Positions 44,093-50,827 of a stretch of DNA of 50,827 nt are shown here, one piece after another. Location of the stretch: contig NZ_JBEFNA010000017.1 of NCBI RefSeq assembly GCF_040199715.1, positions 1 through 50,827 of the forward strand, in the 5' to 3' direction. Made by a program: the position numbers and the translations under genes. The stretch is from Fusobacterium sp. SYSU M8D902. Lineage in GTDB: Bacteria > Fusobacteriota > Fusobacteriia > Fusobacteriales > Fusobacteriaceae. Every line of letters begins with the position of its first letter. Position 1 is the first letter of the stretch. The notes under the pieces were generated by a model, which was given only the letters and a program-made list of their open reading frames with translations, was not told the DNA's origin and did no database searches.

Positions 44093-44524
44093 CTACTTTT
44101 CTTCTATATAGTGAGTATACATTCTATCCATTATACTCTCTTTATCCTCCCAGTACTCCTCATCCAAACTCTCAATCTTATCTAATTCACTCTCTTTTAA
44201 AAATTCAGGAATCGCCCATAACTCATCTATTCTCTTATCATCTTTCAACTTAGCAATGACTCCATACTGCTTTTCTAAGATTTTTTTAGTTTCTAAAGCT
44301 CCAATAGATTCCAATCCTCTCAAAGCATAGATATAGGCCTCATATCCCCAATTGCAATAAAATTGTAAAAATCCACCATTGTGCATATCTAACTCCATAT
44401 TAAATAGAGCTCCCATCTCAGCTTCCTCTTTTTTTAATTTTTTGTAATCAGGTCTTACTTCACCAAATTTTATTGAGTACTCTTCAAATGTATCATACCA
44501 TTTATCTTCACTTATATTTGCCAT
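44093..44524 (-). CDS. DMP19/DUF4375-family protein
   Basis: Acidic protein of 143 aa. The middle NMELDMHNGGFLQFYCNWG and the following YALRGLESIGALETKKILE match the DUF4375 (DMP19) pattern N-GGF-Q-Y-N-G with an alpha-helical C-terminus. The Neisseria DMP19 protein mimics DNA and blocks a repressor, but many family members have no known role. High negative charge here agrees with a mimic or an immunity-like role; that is inference. It follows the DUF4261-like gene by 3 bases and ends the TPR/DUF cassette. Confidence 0.8.
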   Translation of the reverse strand: MANISEDKWYDTFEEYSIKFGEVRPDYKKLKKEEAEMGALFNMELDMHNGGFLQFYCNWGYEAYIYALRGLESIGALETKKILEKQYGVIAKLKDDKRIDELWAIPEFLKESELDKIESLDEEYWEDKESIMDRMYTHYIEEK

Positions 44525-44527
44525 TAT

Positions 44528-45280
44528 TTACTCCCCTTTATTTTCATTATTGAACTCAATTTTCAAAGTATCTTCCTCTAAGGCTACCCCTTCAGATAAA
44601 GTTATTGGTAGCTTCTGCTCTGCAGAGAATCCAATTGTTTCACCGTCATTTAATTTTACATCAGATGTAATTACATAATTTGCTATATCTATTAAAAACT
44701 CATATAATTCAAAAACTTCAACATCTGTATCTAAAACTTCTATCTCTTTTTTTCCAAAATACTTAAGTCCCTCTGTATAACCACAAATTCCATTATCACT
44801 TCTATACATTCCAATATACACCATATTCAAAACAGGGAATCCATCATCTTTCATCTCATCTGCAACTTCAATATAGATATCAGAAGGGATAACAGTAGGG
44901 TATTTATATATTCCAATTGTATTTTCTAATTTTAAGATGCTAGATGCTATTTTTACAAATAATTTTGCACTCTTTACACTATCCTTTCCACCACTTACAG
45001 TTACTATCATATGTGATTGATGCTCAGATGTTAACTGTACTCCATTCTCCCAAAAAATATTGTTTTTAGCATTTTCTTCTGCTTCGTTATTTGGAACTGG
45101 TGCCTGTATCATTGCAAGTGTGACCATAGTATTTCCTACATTAAATACTGTTGCCCCATCTTTTATCTCACTATTTAACTCTATATTCCAATCAGCTTTT
45201 AAATTTCTCTGAATTGCAGTAAAATCACAATTTTTATCCTTAAAAAGTATAAATCCATTTATTAAATTTTTATTTTCCAT
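44528..45280 (-). CDS. DUF4261-domain protein
   Basis: Soluble acidic protein of 250 aa. The DUF4261 pattern is visible: FNVGNTMVTLAMIQAPVPN near residue 45, HQSHMIVTVSGGKDSVKSA near residue 88, and a C-terminal region ending in GLKYFGKKEIEVLDTD and DVKLNDGETIGF. Function of the family is unknown. It lies between the DUF2004-like gene (9 bases) and the DMP19-like gene (3 bases), so these three are co-translated. Such families occur in polymorphic-toxin immunity loci in other bacteria, but no toxin gene is found here. Confidence 0.78.
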   Translation of the reverse strand: MENKNLINGFILFKDKNCDFTAIQRNLKADWNIELNSEIKDGATVFNVGNTMVTLAMIQAPVPNNEAEENAKNNIFWENGVQLTSEHQSHMIVTVSGGKDSVKSAKLFVKIASSILKLENTIGIYKYPTVIPSDIYIEVADEMKDDGFPVLNMVYIGMYRSDNGICGYTEGLKYFGKKEIEVLDTDVEVFELYEFLIDIANYVITSDVKLNDGETIGFSAEQKLPITLSEGVALEEDTLKIEFNNENKGE

Positions 45281-45289
45281 AAGTCCTCC

Positions 45290-45766
45290 TTAACTTTCCC
45301 AAGTTATATCTAAAATTTCTCCTCTATTGTTAGTAATCACTACTAAAATTTGGTCACTAATCTTCCCATCAAGCATAAAATCCCATATAGCATAATCTTC
45401 ATATCCTGGGTATATTCCTACTCTTACTAAATTCACTCTTGTTAAAAGTTTTTCATCTAGTTGCATATTGTTATCTAAATTTTTTACAAGCTTTTCTACA
45501 GTACTTTTATCAAATTCTTCTATATGCCAATCTATCCACTCTTTTGTAACTCCCCAATCATCAAAATCCCCATTCAATCTTTTTTCTATATTTTCTTTAT
45601 AACTAGATAGTTTTGAGACATATTCATCATATTCTAATATCCAATCTTTTTTCCCTAAAACTTCTTCTAAATTTAGATCTAAAGAGATATTTTTTTCCAA
45701 TAGATGAATCTCAGTCTCGTGATAATCTTCGTTCAAATCTATATTTCCAAAAAATCTTATATTCAT
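45290..45766 (-). CDS. DUF2004-like protein
   Basis: Acidic protein of 158 aa. The C-terminal pattern GYEDYAIWDFMLDGKISDQILVV, then NNRGEILDITWES, matches DUF2004 (an aromatic-rich sheet ending in an E-S dipeptide). The N-terminal half is helical and charged. No signal peptide. GGAG lies 5 bases before the ATG. It is the first gene of the DUF2004-DUF4261-DUF4375 group, and the TPR terminator (45862-45890) separates it from the TPR gene, so it probably has its own promoter. Function unknown. Confidence 0.65.
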   Translation of the reverse strand: MNIRFFGNIDLNEDYHETEIHLLEKNISLDLNLEEVLGKKDWILEYDEYVSKLSSYKENIEKRLNGDFDDWGVTKEWIDWHIEEFDKSTVEKLVKNLDNNMQLDEKLLTRVNLVRVGIYPGYEDYAIWDFMLDGKISDQILVVITNNRGEILDITWES

Positions 45767-45861
45767 ATTTAACTCCTTTCATCCTATTTTTCAATATGAG
45801 TATACTTTTTATTTATGACTTAAATATGGCAAAGTAAACTCCTATATAATATTAATTATAC

Positions 45862-45890
45862 AAAAAAACTCTAGCGAAAGCTAGAGTTTT
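45862..45890 (-). terminator. Intrinsic terminator of the TPR gene
   Basis: Perfect 11-bp arms (45880-45890 and 45865-45875) around a TTTC loop on the minus strand, followed by T-rich sequence. It lies 8 bases after the TPR stop codon. Confidence 0.9.
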
Positions 45891-45897
45891 CTTAGTT

Positions 45898-48546
45898 TTA
45901 TGATAATAGAGTCATTGATTGAATAAGTTTCTTAATATTTTCTACATCTTTTTTCAACTCTTCTGAGTTTAAAATCTCTCCTTCTATATATAAGTGAGCT
46001 TCGTCTAAATATTTTTGTGCCTTCTCTCTCTCATCTATAAGAGCATAACACCAAGCTAATTCTAGTTCTACCCAACCTTTAAATTGATTCTTTTCTAAAG
46101 AATCTTCCAATATTTTTATAGCCTTTAGAACTTCACCACTTTTTCTATAGATTGATCCCAATTGATAAATCAACCAACTATCCTCTGTATCCATAAAGTT
46201 AGCCTTTTCAAAATAAGTAATAGCTTCCTCATATCTCTCTAATTTACTATAGATAAATCCTAACTGTCCATTGATCCAAACATCATCTCTTCCTAATTTT
46301 ACAGCTCTATCTAAATACTCCAATGCCTCTTCATATTTCTTTATAGACTCGTCAGCTAAATTCCAACCTATTTCACAGTAGAGCCAAATATCATCTCTTC
46401 CCAACTTTTCAGCTTCGTATAGATATTTTAAAGCTTCTTGTGCATTATTCAACCTTCCATAAAAATATCCTATCTGAGAGTTTATAAATGTCTTGTCTGA
46501 ATCTTCAAGAGAAAGAAGATGTTGTAATCTTATAATAGCCTCTTCATATCTCTCTAACTCTCCCAATATCTCTCCCACTTCTAAGTTGAGCCATTCATCT
46601 GTTCTTCCCTTTTCTTCTGCCTTTAAATAATACTCTAAAGCTTCTTCATAATTTTCAAGATTTTTTAAACAGAAACCTAACTCTGAAAATAACCACTCAT
46701 CATCTCTTCCTAATTCCTCAGCTTTCTTCAAATATACCAAACCATCTTCATATCTTTTCAATCTATCAAAAGTAAATCCCAATTCAGAATCAATCCAAAT
46801 ATCAGCCTCACCTCTTAACTCTCTAGCCTTCTCTAAATATGGTAAAGCTTCTTCTGATTTATCTGTAGCATTTAACCAGTATCCTATCTCAACATTCGTT
46901 CCTATATCATCTTTTCCTAGCTCTTTTGCTTTTAAATAATTTTTTAGTCCCTCATCTACTCTATTCAATCTAACTAAGGCATAACCTAGTTCATAATATA
47001 TCCAACCATCTTCTCTACCCAACTCTTTTGCCTTTTCTAAAAATTCTAAAGCCTCTTGATTTTTTTGACTATGGTTATACACCCACCCAAATTCAGAGTT
47101 TATCCAGATGTCATCTCTTCCTAACTCTTTTGCTCTCTGTAGATATTCTAATCCTTTAGCAGTATCATTTTTTACATTGTCATAGATCCAAGCTAATTCA
47201 GAGATTACATATATTTCATCTGGTTCAATCTCTAAAGCTTTCTCATAGTTCTCCAAAGCCTTATCGTAATTTTCTATCTCTCTGTAACAAACAGCCAATC
47301 TCTCAAATACCCATTCATCTGCTCTTCCCATTTCTATTGCTTTTTCAAACTCTAGAATAGCTTGATCAAATCTCTTTAATCCACCTAAACAAAACCCTAA
47401 TTCTGAATGTACCCAAATGTCATCTCTTCCCAACTTCGTAACCTCATCTAAACATTGTAAAGAGTTTTCATACTCACCTATATGATCATATGCCCAAGCC
47501 AATTCAGACTTTACATATATTAGATCCCTATCATTTTTTATAGTGTCCAACATTTTTTTGTAAAAATCTATTCCACCCTCATTATCACCCTCTTCAAATT
47601 TTCTGTTTCCTAAATCAGAATAGGTATATCTTAAAAGCATCTCTGCATCAGGTTCATTAGGATTTATTTCTAAAGCTTTTTTAAAATAGCTCTCTGCTTC
47701 TTCAAGTTTTCCCAAATAGTAACAAGAGTAACCAGCACGAAAATTCCAAAGAGAGTCCTTTTCTCCCTCCTCTTTCAAAGAGAGTAAAACTTCCAATCCT
47801 TTTTCATACTGATCATTATTGTTATACGCCCTTGCTAGTTTTCCTAAAATAATATAATTTAGCTCCTCTTTAGGTAAACTTGTTATTATATCTATTATCT
47901 CTTGATTTTTGTCCTCTTTATGTAGTATATCTAATCTCTTTTCCAACTCGCTCTTATTTAAAAACTCATTATATGCTCTTTCATCATCAATACTTATAAG
48001 TCTATCTTGGGAATTTTTATCAGTCTCTTCATTTATGTAATGAGAATTTGTATAGACATAACCTCTATCATTTTCTATATCATCTTTTAAAGTTAAAAAC
48101 TCATAATCATTTGGTACAAGTTCTAGTCCTTTATCAATTGCCTTAAAAGCTTCATCTAACAAATTAAATTTGTAGCAAAGTCTACCTAGTTGTAACCACC
48201 CCCATGGATAATCTGGCTCAACTTCTGTTCCTAATCTACTATACTCTAATGCTTCATCATATCTTCTAAGATAGACTAGTGCACAAGAGTACCTATAACA
48301 CCAGATGCCACTTTTTACCCCCTTGTCCTTTACTCTGGCAAGAGTTTTTTCTGAGAGTTCATAAAAATCATAACTATCCATATTATTGTAGACATAAGCT
48401 CTCCAAAGTGCTACATCTAAATCTTCATCCATCTCTTTATCTGTATATCCATTTTTTTCCTGTATCTCTTTTAATCCATCTAAAATATCATTTAAATACT
48501 CTGCTTCTTCAAATTTTTGAGCCCACTCTTTTGTTACTATTTTCAT
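45898..48546 (-). CDS. Giant tetratricopeptide-repeat protein
   Basis: 882-residue soluble protein made almost entirely of TPR units of about 34-38 residues, roughly twenty in all. From about residue 375 to 830 the units share a distinctive linker, LGRDDIW or close variants (GRADEW, GREDGW, GKDDIG, GRTDEW), followed by a SELGF/Y/W helix. This regularity suggests recent tandem duplication. There is no signal peptide or membrane span, so it is probably a cytoplasmic scaffold. GGAGGG lies before the ATG. The gene has its own terminator and is followed on the same strand by the DUF2004/DUF4261/DMP19 genes. Confidence 0.92.
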   Translation of the reverse strand: MKIVTKEWAQKFEEAEYLNDILDGLKEIQEKNGYTDKEMDEDLDVALWRAYVYNNMDSYDFYELSEKTLARVKDKGVKSGIWCYRYSCALVYLRRYDEALEYSRLGTEVEPDYPWGWLQLGRLCYKFNLLDEAFKAIDKGLELVPNDYEFLTLKDDIENDRGYVYTNSHYINEETDKNSQDRLISIDDERAYNEFLNKSELEKRLDILHKEDKNQEIIDIITSLPKEELNYIILGKLARAYNNNDQYEKGLEVLLSLKEEGEKDSLWNFRAGYSCYYLGKLEEAESYFKKALEINPNEPDAEMLLRYTYSDLGNRKFEEGDNEGGIDFYKKMLDTIKNDRDLIYVKSELAWAYDHIGEYENSLQCLDEVTKLGRDDIWVHSELGFCLGGLKRFDQAILEFEKAIEMGRADEWVFERLAVCYREIENYDKALENYEKALEIEPDEIYVISELAWIYDNVKNDTAKGLEYLQRAKELGRDDIWINSEFGWVYNHSQKNQEALEFLEKAKELGREDGWIYYELGYALVRLNRVDEGLKNYLKAKELGKDDIGTNVEIGYWLNATDKSEEALPYLEKARELRGEADIWIDSELGFTFDRLKRYEDGLVYLKKAEELGRDDEWLFSELGFCLKNLENYEEALEYYLKAEEKGRTDEWLNLEVGEILGELERYEEAIIRLQHLLSLEDSDKTFINSQIGYFYGRLNNAQEALKYLYEAEKLGRDDIWLYCEIGWNLADESIKKYEEALEYLDRAVKLGRDDVWINGQLGFIYSKLERYEEAITYFEKANFMDTEDSWLIYQLGSIYRKSGEVLKAIKILEDSLEKNQFKGWVELELAWCYALIDEREKAQKYLDEAHLYIEGEILNSEELKKDVENIKKLIQSMTLLS

Positions 48547-48755
48547 ACTCCCTCCTGCTTTAGTCTAATACTTTTTATTGAATTAAGAAGTAATTTAAAC
48601 TCTCCCTTCTATGATATTATTCGTTAATTTTTTTTAATATCCTTTAAATTTTATGCTATATGTGCCATTTTATTCTAGTTTTATTTCTATTTCTTAATTT
48701 TTTAACTAGATAATTATTTTTAATTTCAAATATTTCCTATTTAAATTTTTAGTCA
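48547..48755. other. Divergent intergenic region, no gene seen
   Basis: Very A/T-rich stretch between the TPR gene (minus) and the radical SAM gene (plus). It holds the TPR ribosome site and no supported ORF. I could not pick a convincing promoter for the TPR gene among many TATAAT-like words. Confidence 0.6.
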
Positions 48756-48784
48756 TTGACATATTTTTTTAATTAATGTATTAT
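48756..48784 (+). promoter_or_regulatory. Promoter of the heme-degradation genes
   Basis: TTGACA (48756-48761), 17 bases, TATTAT (48779-48784). A/T-rich imperfect repeats between 48785 and 48840 could hold a Fur-type operator, but no clear Fur box can be claimed. Confidence 0.72.
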
Positions 48785-48865
48785 ATCTAATAGAGTATTA
48801 TAATAAATTAATTCATATTGTTATCTAATAAGCTATCAATTTAAAAATAAGAAGGAGTGCACCAA

Positions 48866-50098
48866 ATGTTTGATATAAGATATAAATCACACCATGATGT
48901 AAAAAATATTATTGATAAAAAAATGGGTAGAAAAATAGTAACACCATTTACATTTAATAAAATATTAAAAGAGAACCCTATCACACAAGAGGGTGGAATA
49001 TATGTACATACTCCATATTGTGATAAAATTTGTTCATTTTGTAATATGAATAGAAAACAGATTGATAATGATCTTAATGACTATACAGATTATCTTTGCA
49101 AAGAGTTTAAAAAATATGGAGAAAAAAACTACATAAAAGAGAAAAATATCACAACAATATTTTTTGGTGGTGGAACACCTACAATATATAAAGCTCACCA
49201 ACTTGAAAAGATACTCTCTACTTTAAGAGAAAATTTCAATATTTCTGATAATTGTGAATTTACTTTTGAAACAACTTTACACAATTTAACTTGGGAAAAA
49301 TTAGAAATAATGGAGAAATATGGAGTTAATAGAATAAGTATCGGAATACAAACTTTTTCTAACAGAGGAAGAAAGTTACTCAATAGAACTTATGAACAAG
49401 AGTATATCACTAATAGAATAAAAGAGATCAGAGAAAGATTTAAAGGACTTATATGTATTGACATCATCTATAACTATCCTGACCAAACTGATGAAGAGAT
49501 TGAAACTGATGCAAAACTTGCTTGTGAATTAGGTGTAGATAGTGTTAGTTTCTATTCCTTAATGATACAAGAGGGATCTCAAATTTCAAAAGATAGATCT
49601 GAAAATAAAGTTATCTTTAGATATAATTTAGCAAGAGATAAGGAGTTACACGATAAATTTTTAGATATTACTCTTTCAAATGGCTACTCAATATTAGAGC
49701 ATACTAAAATAACAAATGGTAAAGATGAATACAGATACATTAAAAATGTCAATTCATCTTCCGATCTAATTGCTATTGGTGTAGGTGCTGGTGGAAGAGT
49801 TTCTAATTATGAATTTTTCCATCTAAATAAATTGATAACTTTCTATGCTTATGATAATGAGTTAAAATTTAGAGTAAAAAAACTTTCAGGTATATTACAG
49901 TATAAAAAAATAAATCTTAGCGAGATCAAAGAATTAGCTAAAGAGTCTTATGATAAAATCTATCATATTTTAAAGGACTTTGAGAAAAAAGGATTAATAG
50001 TACTAACTGATGATACAATGGAATATACTTTAGACGGTGTATTTTGGGGAAATAGCATTACTGCAACTTTAGTTGAATCAATGATTGATAATAAATAA
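48866..50098 (+). CDS. HutW/ChuW-type radical SAM heme-degrading methyltransferase (anaerobilin synthase type)
   Basis: Oxygen-independent opening of heme. YVHTPYCDKICSFCNMNR carries the radical SAM CxxxCxxC motif near residue 50; TIFFGGGTPTIY and RISIGIQTFSNRGRKLLNR follow. HemN-like enzymes share these, but the N-terminal stretch HHDVKNIIDKKMGRK and the late GVGAGGRVSNYEFF suit the HutW/ChuW subgroup. Start ATG 48866 has AAGGAG 8 bases before; a GTG at 48857 overlaps the ribosome site. The adjoining flavodoxin supports the assignment. A coproporphyrinogen dehydrogenase is the main alternative. 410 aa. Confidence 0.83.
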   Translation: MFDIRYKSHHDVKNIIDKKMGRKIVTPFTFNKILKENPITQEGGIYVHTPYCDKICSFCNMNRKQIDNDLNDYTDYLCKEFKKYGEKNYIKEKNITTIFFGGGTPTIYKAHQLEKILSTLRENFNISDNCEFTFETTLHNLTWEKLEIMEKYGVNRISIGIQTFSNRGRKLLNRTYEQEYITNRIKEIRERFKGLICIDIIYNYPDQTDEEIETDAKLACELGVDSVSFYSLMIQEGSQISKDRSENKVIFRYNLARDKELHDKFLDITLSNGYSILEHTKITNGKDEYRYIKNVNSSSDLIAIGVGAGGRVSNYEFFHLNKLITFYAYDNELKFRVKKLSGILQYKKINLSEIKELAKESYDKIYHILKDFEKKGLIVLTDDTMEYTLDGVFWGNSITATLVESMIDNK

Positions 50099-50114
50099 TT
50101 ATATGGGGGTAAAA

Positions 50115-50624
50115 ATGAATACATTGGTGGTTTATTCCTCTTTAACAGGGAATACAAAAATGGTATGTGAAAAAGTCTATGAAATTATCGAAGGAGAAAA
50201 GAGTATTGTCTCTATTTCTGATATAAAAGAGCTGGATATAGATAGCTTTAATAGATTTATAATTGGTTTTTGGGTTGATAAGGGTACTGCTGACAAAAGA
50301 ACTAGAGAATTTATTAAAAAACTCTCTAAAAAAGAGATAGCATTTATTGGAACATTAGGGGCTGAACCAGAATCAGATCACGGAAAAAAAGTATTTGAAA
50401 GAGTTACAGAATTATGTAATAAAAATAATAACCTTCTTGGTGGATTCCTATGTAGAGGAAAAATTGATCCTAAACTTGTTGAAAAAATGGGAAAATTCCC
50501 TCTAAAATTAGTTCATCCTTTAACACCTGAGAGATTGGAAAGAATTGAAGGGGCTAAATCCCACCCTAATGAAAAAGATTTTGAGAATGCTCAAAATTAT
50601 TTTAAAAGTCTTTTTACTAGATAA
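50115..50624 (+). CDS. Flavodoxin-family protein (HmuF-like, heme catabolism)
   Basis: FMN-binding protein of 169 aa. The phosphate loop VVYSSLTGNTKMVCEKV is at the N-terminus, followed by FNRFIIGFWVDKGTADKRTREFIKKL, and FIGTLGAEPESDHGKKVFE. A long C-terminal part is specific to this subfamily. Fusobacterial homologues encoded beside HutW/HmuW-type enzymes have been described as heme- or anaerobilin-handling flavodoxins. ATG 50115 with GGGGGT 4 bases before is chosen; an upstream ATG at 50085 lies inside the preceding gene. The gene starts 16 bases after the radical SAM stop. Confidence 0.83.
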   Translation: MNTLVVYSSLTGNTKMVCEKVYEIIEGEKSIVSISDIKELDIDSFNRFIIGFWVDKGTADKRTREFIKKLSKKEIAFIGTLGAEPESDHGKKVFERVTELCNKNNNLLGGFLCRGKIDPKLVEKMGKFPLKLVHPLTPERLERIEGAKSHPNEKDFENAQNYFKSLFTR

Positions 50625-50737
50625 CATAAGATAAAAAAATAGAATAAACTAGAATTAATTTTTATTCAAAGAATAAAAGAGTAAGTTTAATATATCTCGC
50701 GATAGTATAAAAAATTTTGTGTAAATAAAAATCTCTC

Positions 50738-50765
50738 TTGATTATTGATAAATTATAAGTATAAT
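50738..50765 (+). promoter_or_regulatory. Promoter of the gene at the window end
   Basis: TTGATT (50738-50743), 16 bases, TATAAT (50760-50765). The predicted start at about 50772 is 20 bases before the ATG. The promoter lies within an imperfect palindrome (50737-50780). Confidence 0.65.
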
Positions 50766-50792
50766 TTAATTAATATCAAGGGAGGTTTTTTT

Positions 50793-50827
50793 ATGTCTTT
50801 ATTACCTAAAGAACTTATTAAAGAAAT
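50793..50827 (+). CDS. Start of an unknown gene (cut by the window end)
   Basis: ATG with GGGAGG 9 bases upstream, followed by eleven sense codons (MSLLPKELIKE) and two bases of the next codon at the window edge. Too short to name. Bases 50625-50737 between it and the flavodoxin gene are A/T-rich, with no certain terminator. Confidence 0.6.
   Translation, partial: MSLLPKELIKE

Noticed and set aside
46000-48300. Regularly spaced repeats that might suggest a CRISPR array
   Set aside because: The repeats are in one open reading frame, degenerate at the DNA level, about 105-115 bases apart and encode TPR units.
50640-50695. Weak inverted repeat TTTTATTC/GAATAAAA after the flavodoxin gene
   Set aside because: A/T-only stem, no T-tract on the plus strand, and located about 50 bases after the stop, so it is not a convincing terminator.

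Overview
The window is very AT-rich and has a codon-dense layout with most genes on the minus strand. Its protein families point to an anaerobic, amino-acid-fermenting Fusobacterium-type organism: an oxygen-independent thiazole route (ThiH), the anaerobic (early cobalt insertion) Cbi cobalamin pathway, an Nfn-like flavoprotein, and an anaerobic heme-degradation pair. The assignment to Fusobacterium comes from overall protein character and A+T bias, not from a marker gene. No rRNA, tRNA, CRISPR array, insertion sequence or phage gene was found.

Layout. 0-5.4 kb: a polar amino acid ABC importer (SBP, ATPase, permease), a very short transcription unit with a perfect-consensus promoter, a class I/II aminotransferase and a dicarboxylate/amino acid:cation symporter. 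5.4-22.3 kb: one long minus-strand unit that starts at a cobalamin riboswitch and reads cbiP-cbiB-cobD-cbiA-cbiC-cbiD-cbiE-cbiT-cbiL-cbiF-cbiG-cbiH-cbiJ. It runs without a break into a nickel/peptide-type ABC importer (SBP, two permeases, one fused double ATPase). Together these turn cobalt-precorrin-2 into cobyric acid and cobinamide phosphate and probably supply the metal or a precursor. The chelatase and the nucleotide-loop genes are not in the window.

22.3-28.5 kb: a short UvrD-like helicase, a Gfo/Idh/MocA oxidoreductase and an orphan fused ABC permease on the minus strand, then holA and a secreted Bax-like glucosaminidase on the plus strand. 28.6-33.5 kb: thiC-thiS-thiG-thiH-thiF-thiE behind a TPP riboswitch with a textbook terminator. 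33.5-40.6 kb: an Nfn-like fused oxidoreductase, a ParA-like ATPase carrying two N-terminal AbrB-like segments with a putative DNA-binding partner gene, coaBC, a coiled-coil protein, an HD hydrolase and a META-domain lipoprotein. 40.6-44.1 kb: a sirtuin, a MalY/PatB C-S lyase, and an SPFH-NfeD membrane pair. 44.1-48.5 kb: a cassette of a giant TPR protein with DUF2004-, DUF4261- and DMP19/DUF4375-type proteins. 48.9-50.8 kb: a HutW/ChuW-type radical SAM enzyme with a flavodoxin (anaerobic heme breakdown), then the first codons of another gene.

The observations most worth checking are the AbrB-AbrB-ParA fusion with its hairpin leader, the TPR/DUF cassette, the riboswitch-controlled Nik/Opp-type importer, the tiny transcription unit at 2.4-2.7 kb that looks frameshifted, and the non-ATG start of cbiE.
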